A stretch of DNA of 21,070 nt from ANME-2 cluster archaeon (lineage in GTDB: Archaea; Halobacteriota; Methanosarcinia; Methanosarcinales; Methanocomedenaceae). The DNA is taken from the NCBI GenBank assembly GCA_023544495.1, contig JAMJFV010000015.1, positions 1 to 21,070 of the forward strand, in the 5' to 3' direction. Of this stretch, positions 15,556-21,070 are shown one piece after another (within the stretch, counting starts at the first letter, position 1; each line of letters starts with the position of its first letter). The translations under genes were made by a program, and so were the position numbers. The notes below the pieces were generated by a model that worked only from the letters and a program-made list of their open reading frames with translations, was not told the DNA's origin and did not search any database.

Positions 15556-16794
15556 CTATAAGACCGGGTAGCCGGGTCGATCCGGGCGTGGTGAGGATTG
15601 TTTCAGTCTCTCGAACACCTTTGCCTTGAAATCCATGATAATAGCCATGAAATTCACTGCCGCATCATACGGGGACGAATGAATGCTGAAATATGAATGT
15701 ACATCTCCATCAGCCAACCATTTGGTACACATATAATAATAATGGTCCGATGTCAACAGATGCTTCCATATCTGTATTATTTCAGGATCACAGGTCTTTT
15801 TAACATGGGATTCAAGCAACATCAGTTCCTGGAAACATCTCCTCTGCATGTCGTTACCCAGCCATGCGCTGTGGTCACGTTCCAGATCTGCCCACGAGAT
15901 CGTGGAAAAATCACCCACATCTATCTCTCCTACCGGTTTGAAGCGCTCCAGTACTTCTGATGGTGTATCGAACCTGAGATTCCTGGCAAGCACCTCACCT
16001 GGCAGCGCCCGCATGAACTGGAATATCCCGGTATCTTCCCATTGATGTTCCCCAAATGTCTCGTAATCCATGAAAATATTGATCACGTCTCCATCTGCAT
16101 CAGATGCCCAGGACGCCCATTTGCCAGCGGTCAGGGGGTATTCGCTCCACCACCTTGCAGAGAACCTGTATCCGATATCATCGCTGAGCTTATAGTTGCG
16201 CATAAGTACCCCCAGGTCATTATCCTTTGCCCTGTACACGAAATTAGGGGACCTCCAGCCCAGCACATGGTCCACTCCTTCTGTCATGATACCCTTATAT
16301 CCCATCGCTTTGATGGTGTTTGCAATGGAATTGTTGTACAGGAGTTCAGTATTGCGGAACATAACCGGTTTGCATCCCAGCAGTTGATAGACCGAATTCC
16401 TATGTTCATGGACCTGCTCAATGAATTCGGTCTTATCCTCGAATAAACTGGAAAGGGAATGGTAATACGTTTCATCCAGGAATTCCACACATCCGGATGC
16501 TGACATTTGTTGAAGGCCGTCCAGCACATCCGGCTCCCAGCGTTCGCACTGGCTGAGCATGGTGCCGGTCACTGATACACTGAACCTGAACTCTCCTTTA
16601 TGGTCATCTATAAGCCGCAGGAGAAGCTCGTTAGCAGGCAGGTAGCATTTATGGGCCACTTTATCAAATATGCGTTCATTTGCCTGTGCGTCAAAATACC
16701 TGTCAAATCCTGCCGTCCGGTCCGGCCAGAACCAGCGAAGCCGGTAGGGTTGGTGCATCTGGAAATAGATGCACACTGATTTTTCCGGGGTCAT
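15556..16794 (-). CDS. GH57 alpha-amylase with intact catalytic residues
   Basis: 412 residues, the alpha-amylase type of GH57 and similar in plan to MJ1611-like enzymes. The five conserved regions are all visible: MHQPYRLRWF (HQP, 14-16), SVTGTMLSQ (about 74-82), MFRNTELLYNN with nucleophile Glu 150, INIFMDYETFGEHQW with acid Asp 243, and ISWADLERDHSAWLGN near 299-314. It should act on alpha-1,4 bonds inside glycogen or maltodextrins in the cytoplasm, as no signal peptide is present. The ATG at 16794 overlaps the stop of the second GH57 gene upstream (ATGA). It is much shorter than GH57 branching enzymes and is not one by its motifs. Confidence 0.93.
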   Translation of the reverse strand: MTPEKSVCIYFQMHQPYRLRWFWPDRTAGFDRYFDAQANERIFDKVAHKCYLPANELLLRLIDDHKGEFRFSVSVTGTMLSQCERWEPDVLDGLQQMSASGCVEFLDETYYHSLSSLFEDKTEFIEQVHEHRNSVYQLLGCKPVMFRNTELLYNNSIANTIKAMGYKGIMTEGVDHVLGWRSPNFVYRAKDNDLGVLMRNYKLSDDIGYRFSARWWSEYPLTAGKWASWASDADGDVINIFMDYETFGEHQWEDTGIFQFMRALPGEVLARNLRFDTPSEVLERFKPVGEIDVGDFSTISWADLERDHSAWLGNDMQRRCFQELMLLESHVKKTCDPEIIQIWKHLLTSDHYYYMCTKWLADGDVHSYFSIHSSPYDAAVNFMAIIMDFKAKVFERLKQSSPRPDRPGYPVL

Positions 16795-17918
16795 GCCCCC
16801 TCCAGGATAAGACGTCGTTTAAAATCAGACAGTATTGAGAAATTATTCACTGCCATCTCAAAGGACATGGGAGCATTCCGGGAGTTCATGGATGACAGTA
16901 TGTCCACCTGCTGGAGGTAACCAAATATTTCCTGGAATGTCCGGTCCCCTCCGACATATCGCCCCAGTTCATTCAGTTCATGGAAATACAGGTGCTGCAT
17001 GTGATTGCCAAGGAGGTTGGACATACCGTACTTTACCACGGTTTCGGTCTGCAAACCCGGCAATTTCACTGCATCAAAACGTTGAATGGCCTCAGATGGT
17101 GTTATCAGGTCAATATTTTTCTTTTCCAATTGCACAGGCAGTTGTTCGAAAAAATCAAAGATTTTTGTACCTGCATCATAATGTCCTCCGAAGGTGGCAC
17201 AGTCGATGTGCAACAGGGTGACATCTCCGTCCATCTTGCTGATCCAGGATGCGAATTTTTCCGGGATAAGGGGATAACCCACCCAGGTTTTTGTGGAAAA
17301 CCGCTTTTCAATGTCCTCGCTTAAGTCTATATGTCGTGTCAGCACTGACAGCCCCTTATTGGAAAACACTCCGGTGGGCTGGCGACCGTTGAGCAGTTTG
17401 CCTGCCCCTTCAGTGACCATGCCGGAAAATCCCATTGCACAGCACATTGATTCGATGGCAGGAGTGCAAAGCAGGTCCGAGTTCATGAAAATAGTGGTAT
17501 CGAGTTCGAATAGTTCCCTCATCTTATTTTTGTGCATTATGACCTGTTCTTCAAAAAAAGTCACATTTTTGAAGAGGGAACTGATGGAATTGTAATACGG
17601 GCTGCAGATGAATTCTACATTGCCGGTGGATGCCAGTTCTTTGAACAAGGCAGTGATGTCAGGGTTCCATCGGCATTGTTCAAGAAATATCCCGGACATA
17701 TTTACTGCATATTTACTGTCATGTTTCCCGATAGTTGTAAGCAATGCATTGACAGCGGGATGGTACGATGCTTTGCACAGGTTTGAAAATGATACGAAAT
17801 TCTTGTGCATATCAAAATAGAGGTCCAGTTCCAGTTCGCGGGTATAGCCCTCCCCTGGCTGGTACCACCTGGTATGATAGGGATGATGTACCTGGAAACA
17901 TATACAGACCGATCTCAT
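16791..17918 (-). CDS. GH57-like protein with altered catalytic residues (possible pseudoenzyme)
   Basis: 375 residues, aligned end to end with the adjacent GH57 amylase. Shared landmarks: VCICFQVHHPYHTRWY for VCIYFQMHQPYRLRWF, GYPLIPEKFASW for EYPLTAGKWASW, and TEGAGKLLNGR for TEGVDHVLGWR. Catalytic regions are changed. HQP is HHP. The nucleophile region FRNTE reads FMNSD, so Glu becomes Asp 148. The acid region MDYETFGEH reads IDCATFGGH, keeping Asp 239 but losing the neighbouring Tyr and Glu. The fifth region has lost its SWAD. The gene is otherwise intact, with no stops or shifts. It is the first gene of the minus-strand operon, with a Shine-Dalgarno-like AAGGTAATC. It overlaps the active GH57 by 4 bases. 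A glucan-binding or regulatory subunit is the favoured reading. Confidence 0.85.
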   Translation of the reverse strand: MRSVCICFQVHHPYHTRWYQPGEGYTRELELDLYFDMHKNFVSFSNLCKASYHPAVNALLTTIGKHDSKYAVNMSGIFLEQCRWNPDITALFKELASTGNVEFICSPYYNSISSLFKNVTFFEEQVIMHKNKMRELFELDTTIFMNSDLLCTPAIESMCCAMGFSGMVTEGAGKLLNGRQPTGVFSNKGLSVLTRHIDLSEDIEKRFSTKTWVGYPLIPEKFASWISKMDGDVTLLHIDCATFGGHYDAGTKIFDFFEQLPVQLEKKNIDLITPSEAIQRFDAVKLPGLQTETVVKYGMSNLLGNHMQHLYFHELNELGRYVGGDRTFQEIFGYLQQVDILSSMNSRNAPMSFEMAVNNFSILSDFKRRLILEGA

Positions 17919-17957
17919 GAAGATTACCTTTAGTTAATCAGGAGGTTAGTGAGGATA

Positions 17958-17976
17958 TATCTATTGATAATAGATA
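17958..17976. promoter_or_regulatory. Perfect 8-base palindrome in the GH57 promoter, candidate operator
   Basis: TATCTATT and AATAGATA are perfect 8-base arms around GAT. The site ends one base before the minus-strand TATA-like ATAAAAG (17977-17985) and covers the expected start of transcription. A repressor bound here would block the GH57-led operon. No protein is identified for it. Confidence 0.45.
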
Positions 17977-17985
17977 CTTTTATAG
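17977..17985 (-). promoter_or_regulatory. Probable TATA box of the GH57-led operon
   Basis: On the minus strand CTATAAAAG lies about 60 bases ahead of the ATG at 17918. It places transcription at about 17950-17955 and leaves a leader of some 35 bases with the AAGGTAATC Shine-Dalgarno. Confidence 0.45.
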
Positions 17986-18043
17986 TCGTATGTTCCAAAT
18001 ATTTAGTTTGGATTTAAACAGGGTTTGGGTTTGAGGATTACAC

Positions 18044-18092
18044 ATCGGTATATGTATTGAATTTGTATCGGTATTTGTATCTATATCGGTAT
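18044..18092 (+). repeat. Three direct repeats of ATCGGTAT upstream of the glycogen synthase promoter
   Basis: Exact ATCGGTAT copies begin at 18044, 18067 and 18085, spaced 23 and 18 bases. Copies 1 and 2 share more on the right (ATCGGTAT, one variable base, TGTAT). They lie just ahead of the probable TATA box at 18112. Multiple same-orientation copies near a promoter suggest a binding array for a regulator, probably an activator for the plus-strand gene. Confidence 0.5.
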
Positions 18093-18111
18093 AGTTGGTT
18101 GACCTTAAAAC

Positions 18112-18119
18112 TGTATAAG
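18112..18119 (+). promoter_or_regulatory. Probable TATA box of the glycogen synthase gene
   Basis: TGTATAAG lies 56 bases ahead of the preferred GTG start, predicting transcription at about 18140 and a leader of about 35 bases holding the Shine-Dalgarno. Confidence 0.3.
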
Positions 18120-18164
18120 AATCATAATCAACAGTTAACATAGTAAAATTTAGATCTAAGTGTG

Positions 18165-18169
18165 GGTGA
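18165..18169 (+). promoter_or_regulatory. Shine-Dalgarno selecting GTG 18175 for glycogen synthase
   Basis: GGTGA (18165-18169), followed by GG, is a good archaeal Shine-Dalgarno and ends 5 bases before GTG 18175. The upstream GTG at 18160 has no such site ahead of it, so 18175 is the better start. Confidence 0.5.
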
Positions 18170-18174
18170 GGTTA

Positions 18175-20013
18175 GTGGTCTTCGAAGAAAGTATAGGGCA
18201 AAAGACAGGCGGGCAGAACTGGATAATTCTTGCAGGAGAAGAGGCAGGGCCTATATCAAATAAAATGGGTGGTATCTGGAATGTCATTGATTCGGAAGCA
18301 GTCACAATGGCAAAACTCCTGGATTCCAAAGAGATCTTGCAGGTCAATAATACCAGGATAGTAGTGGCGGGCCCTTATTATGGATTCAGCGGTGCGGACT
18401 GGAATACGGGGCTTGACAGGATAACAGACCTGTCAGGTTATGGTGAAGTTGAAATGAATAGTTACCTCGAATCCACCCTGCTGGAACTGGGAAAATGTGG
18501 AATTAACATAAGGACCGGTTCCAGGATGATAGGAAATGTAGAGATCATGTATATTCTTTTTGACACCAGTATGTTCAACTCAATTCCAACATATTATGGT
18601 GGTGATGAGATGACCCTTTCCAACAAGGTGAAAAGGGAAGCATATGAACTGATACAACTGGACTCCTTACGATACGAGACGACGGGATCAGCTATCGAAT
18701 ATACTCATTACATGAATCTATCATATGCCATATCTGAATTCATATCTATTTTATTGACCTTGAAAGAAAAGGATGCCAAAAAATACGACGATGAAGCAAT
18801 ATCTGAATTTGCCCTTTCCCTTACTTCACATGTATCTGTTTCCCTCCACTGCCATGAATTCGGGGTATTTTATAGTATTGCAAGGCTTGAAAAGATGGGA
18901 CTGCCGATCAGGACCGTGGCTACCTTCCATGCCACAATACCGGGTCGTACAGCAGGGTACCGTTCCATAACCAAGATACAACATAACGATCGCAGTTTCG
19001 ATCCAGGGGTCAATGAAGCCTTTGCAAAACTGGAATCCATGGCATCATATGCCGATGCCGTGACCGCAGTGGGCGATTCTACGAAAAAGGAAGCACATCT
19101 GTTCTATGGTATCGATTCAATACTGGTGCGCAATGGCATTGAAACCAATGAGGGAAATATGGACTGGGACAGTAAGGAATTGTGCCGCAAGAGGATACAG
19201 GAGTTCATGTCAGACAATCTCTATAAGCATTTCAATGGCGAAAAGATAGATCCTGAAAAGATACTTCCACTATTTACCATATCGAGGATAGAACTTGAGA
19301 ATAAGGGATATCCTGACCTGCTGGATGCACTGGTGGTCCATGACAGGATGGTCAAGAACCATATTCTCAGTGGCATCATGGACAATGATGTAAAGGTAGT
19401 CTGTTTACTTATCACTGCTCATGGCCCGAAGAACAGAGCCAGTCTTCAGGAAGGTTTTCCGATAATTCTGCCTGATGAAATTCTGGATGGTGAAGAACTG
19501 AGGCTCAACCAGATGATACGGGAGCGTAACCTCCAGTGCGAAAACCTTTCCCGCAATACACGGTCTGTCTCAGCCTGCCTGTATCCACAATGGATAGGTC
19601 CGAATGACGGGGGATTGAACATGACCACTGCTGAATTGATGTCAGGTTGTGTTGCAGGGATATTCCCTTCAAGGTATGACCCATTCCTGCTGACAGGACT
19701 GGAAGCCGGAGCACAGGCTACCCCGAGCATAGTTAGCAGGGTATGCGGGTTCAGTGATGCCCTGAAAACCCTGAAGAGGCTTGTTAAGGGTATGGGTGGT
19801 GTTGTGGTAGTGGATAATATCGATCTCTCACCCAACGAGACCATAGTGGATTATGCTCTTGCAATGGATTATTTCACGAGTACGTATATCCAGGATAAAG
19901 TGAAATATAATCTGTTATGCCAGGAGGCATTTCAACTGGCCGGGGAAATGAACTGGAACATGCCTGTCAAACGTTATTATGAAATATTGACCGGGATAAA
20001 ATCCGTTCAATGA
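18175..20013 (+). CDS. GT3-type glycogen synthase
   Basis: 612 residues, a glycosyltransferase of the eukaryotic-like GT3 type (UDP-glucose or ADP-glucose donor), adding alpha-1,4 glucose to glycogen in the cytoplasm. Landmarks shared with GT3: NKMGGIWNVIDSEA near residues 29-42, like NKVGGIYTVLQ; HCHEFGVFYSIARLEKMGLP (225-244); FHATIPGR (251-258); RIQEFMSDNLYKHFNGEKID (340-359); SRIELENKGYPDLLDAL (370-386); and FPSRYDPFLLTGLEA (497-511), the catalytic E-x7-E loop, where the first Glu is Asp and the second is kept. The Arg-rich helix used by animal and yeast enzymes for glucose-6-phosphate control is not seen. It is the only plus-strand glycogen gene besides galT, and diverges from the degradation operon. 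GTG 18160 is an alternative start, 5 residues longer. Confidence 0.85.
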   Translation: MVFEESIGQKTGGQNWIILAGEEAGPISNKMGGIWNVIDSEAVTMAKLLDSKEILQVNNTRIVVAGPYYGFSGADWNTGLDRITDLSGYGEVEMNSYLESTLLELGKCGINIRTGSRMIGNVEIMYILFDTSMFNSIPTYYGGDEMTLSNKVKREAYELIQLDSLRYETTGSAIEYTHYMNLSYAISEFISILLTLKEKDAKKYDDEAISEFALSLTSHVSVSLHCHEFGVFYSIARLEKMGLPIRTVATFHATIPGRTAGYRSITKIQHNDRSFDPGVNEAFAKLESMASYADAVTAVGDSTKKEAHLFYGIDSILVRNGIETNEGNMDWDSKELCRKRIQEFMSDNLYKHFNGEKIDPEKILPLFTISRIELENKGYPDLLDALVVHDRMVKNHILSGIMDNDVKVVCLLITAHGPKNRASLQEGFPIILPDEILDGEELRLNQMIRERNLQCENLSRNTRSVSACLYPQWIGPNDGGLNMTTAELMSGCVAGIFPSRYDPFLLTGLEAGAQATPSIVSRVCGFSDALKTLKRLVKGMGGVVVVDNIDLSPNETIVDYALAMDYFTSTYIQDKVKYNLLCQEAFQLAGEMNWNMPVKRYYEILTGIKSVQ

Positions 20014-20016
20014 ACG

Positions 20017-20163
20017 ATGGAGGGTGTGGAATCACGTGACTTCAATGTTGCCAGACAATGGGGAAAGAACGGTCGCAGACGGGTAATTGAAAGATTTACG
20101 CGGGATATTATTGGAAAAAAGACCCTGAGCATGTATGGAGATGCAATAACATGTCTGAACTAA
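20017..20163 (+). pseudogene. Orphan C-terminal tail of a GT4-type glycosyltransferase
   Basis: A 48-codon frame follows the glycogen synthase stop in the same frame, one TGA and one codon apart (stop 20011-20013). It contains ARQWGKNGRRRVIERFTRDI then IGKKTLSMYGDAI. This is the usual last helix of GT4 enzymes: a run of basic residues, Phe, then the Lys-Thr-x-x-x-Tyr-x-x-x-(Ile/Leu) end. The synthase already has its own such end (MNWNMPVKRYYEIL), so this is not its missing part. It has no good start site and overlaps the galT start by 13 bases. It is best read as a remnant of a lost GT4 gene, though a read-through extension or a small protein is possible. Confidence 0.55.
20137..20143 (+). 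promoter_or_regulatory. Shine-Dalgarno of the GalT-like gene
   Basis: GGAGATG ends 7 bases before ATG 20151, supporting that start although it lies inside the orphan GT4 frame. Confidence 0.45.
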
Positions 20164-21070
20164 GAAAACATTATTTCCTGGATGAATACTGTATCATAGC
20201 AGCAGAACGAGGCAGGCGGCCTTCGGATTTTATATCAGAACCTGAAATATCACGTATAACAGATTGTGCGTTTTGTGGTGGTAATGAGGATAAGACACCA
20301 CCTGCAACTGCAGTTTACCGGGATGGGAAAGTGCTAAAGGATACGGACGGGGAGCGGGTGAAGGACTGGCAGATACGCTGCTTCCCGAATTTGTACCCTG
20401 CGTTGAGCCCTGATGCCGGAGGGACAAAGAGGGAAGGTGGATTGCAGGGCAGGGAACGGAAATGGCAGGTCCGGGAGGGGTACGGGTTCCATGAGGTCAT
20501 TGTGGAAACTCCCCGGCATGGAAAGACATTACCTGATCTTACAGACGATGAGACAGGACTTCTCATGCGTGCATACCGTGACCGCGTTGTATATCACCGT
20601 TCACAACGTGGAATCGCATATGTCTCCCTTTTCAAGAACTCTGGCAAGAGCGCAGGTGCCTCCCTTGAACATGCTCATTCCCAGTTGATCGCCCTGCCAG
20701 TGCAACCGCCGATACTTCAACAGGAACTGAGTATCATAACACATCTTGATGAGTGCCCATATTGCACTATTGCCAGGACTGAATGCGAATCTCCACGACT
20801 GGTAACCAGGACCCGGGATTGGGTTGCATTCACGCCTTTTTGTTCCAGGTTTCCCTTCGAGGTCTGGCTCATGCCTTTTGAGCATATACCAGACCTTGTT
20901 GAATGTCCTGAAATTGTAATAGGGTCGCTGGGGATCATTTTACGGGACGTTATCAGGATGTACAGACAACTGCTGGGTGATATGTCATATAATTATATGT
21001 TCTTCCAGGGTCCTGGACCGTATCACCTGAACCTGCGCATTCAGCCAGTACTTACAACAATTGCCGGTTT
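20151..21070 (+). CDS. galT: GalT-family nucleotidyltransferase (galactose/glucose-1-phosphate type), partial
   Basis: The frame is open from ATG 20151 to the window edge, at least 306 residues. It opens with LRKHYFLDEYCIIAAERGRRP, the usual GalT beginning. The first zinc pair is CAFCGGNE (Cys 39, 42). FHEVIVETPRHGKTLPDL follows, then the core NSGKSAGASLEHAHSQL, where the second His of HAH (176) is the expected nucleotidyl-bound residue. HAHSQ replaces the HPHGQ of E. coli GalT. ECPYCTI (202, 205) and FEVWLMPFEH come next, and YHLNLRIQP near the cut end. The family swaps UMP or AMP between sugar-1-phosphates and includes ADP-glucose phosphorylase, so the exact substrate pair is open. Position after the glycogen synthase suggests a role in UDP- or ADP-glucose supply or recycling. 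The C-terminus is missing. Confidence 0.85.
   Translation, partial: MSELRKHYFLDEYCIIAAERGRRPSDFISEPEISRITDCAFCGGNEDKTPPATAVYRDGKVLKDTDGERVKDWQIRCFPNLYPALSPDAGGTKREGGLQGRERKWQVREGYGFHEVIVETPRHGKTLPDLTDDETGLLMRAYRDRVVYHRSQRGIAYVSLFKNSGKSAGASLEHAHSQLIALPVQPPILQQELSIITHLDECPYCTIARTECESPRLVTRTRDWVAFTPFCSRFPFEVWLMPFEHIPDLVECPEIVIGSLGIILRDVIRMYRQLLGDMSYNYMFFQGPGPYHLNLRIQPVLTTIAG

Noticed and set aside
15556..16794. GH57 protein as a glycogen branching enzyme
   Set aside because: At 412 residues it is too short, and its HQP, FRNTE and MDYETFGEH motifs are those of the alpha-amylase type.
18044..18092. ATCGGTAT repeats as a CRISPR-like array
   Set aside because: The units are only 8 bases with 10-15 base gaps, with no leader or cas genes. 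They fit a regulatory array better.
20011..20163. TGA 20011 read as selenocysteine to extend the synthase
   Set aside because: No selenocysteine insertion hairpin was noticed, the residue would not fall at a known redox site, and the synthase already ends normally.

Overview
The window looks like a chromosomal segment of a methanogen-related euryarchaeon, most likely Methanosarcinales or a relative such as ANME-2. That placement is inference. It rests on an archaeal-type glycogen debranching enzyme, GH57 amylases, a DUF432 protein, archaeal Shine-Dalgarno sequences of the GGTGA/GGAGG type, TATA boxes 25-35 bases ahead of genes with little or no leader, and GTG/TTG starts. I saw no tRNA, rRNA, CRISPR array or intact insertion sequence.

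Layout. 1-862: the 3' end of a membrane-protein gene, then about 750 bases of decayed sequence with a recognisable fragment of a P-type ATPase C-terminus on the minus strand. 863-5778: a membrane-stress and ion-transport block. It holds a minus-strand MscS channel diverging from a CorA Mg2+ channel, which is followed by DUF432, a second MscS overlapping it by 4 bases, and a DUF389 membrane protein. 5836-6516: a YfcE-type phosphodiesterase. 6584-9135: an arsenic module of a Cys-rich ArsR repressor, an ACR3 arsenite efflux carrier and a tandem-domain universal stress protein. 9214-10236: a methyltransferase with a probable THUMP-like C-terminal part, preceded by a fragment of an MNT-type nucleotidyltransferase. 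10700-21070: a glycogen locus.

The glycogen locus is the centre of interest. Five minus-strand genes run from 17918 down to 10700: a degenerate GH57 protein, a GH57 alpha-amylase with its catalytic residues intact, an ACT-like + V4R sensor protein, a GH15 glucoamylase and an archaeal glycogen debranching enzyme. Overlaps of 4 bases (GH57/GH57 and V4R/GH15) and a 21-base gap (GH15/GDE) suggest coupled expression. Diverging from them is a GT3-type glycogen synthase, followed by a GalT-like nucleotidyltransferase cut by the window edge. Synthesis and degradation therefore face each other across a promoter region of about 250 bases that carries a palindrome and three direct repeats. The likely scheme is UDP-glucose to glycogen by the GT3 enzyme, breakdown by GH57, GH15 and GDE, and recycling of sugar phosphate and nucleotide sugar by the GalT-like enzyme. 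The V4R protein is a candidate sensor for the system.

The strongest unusual signals are the GH57 paralogue with an altered nucleophile position coupled to an active-looking GH57, the V4R sensor inside a glycogen operon, a GT4-like C-terminal tail lying in frame just after the stop codon of the GT3 synthase, the repeats in the divergent promoter, and the apparent CTG start of corA.
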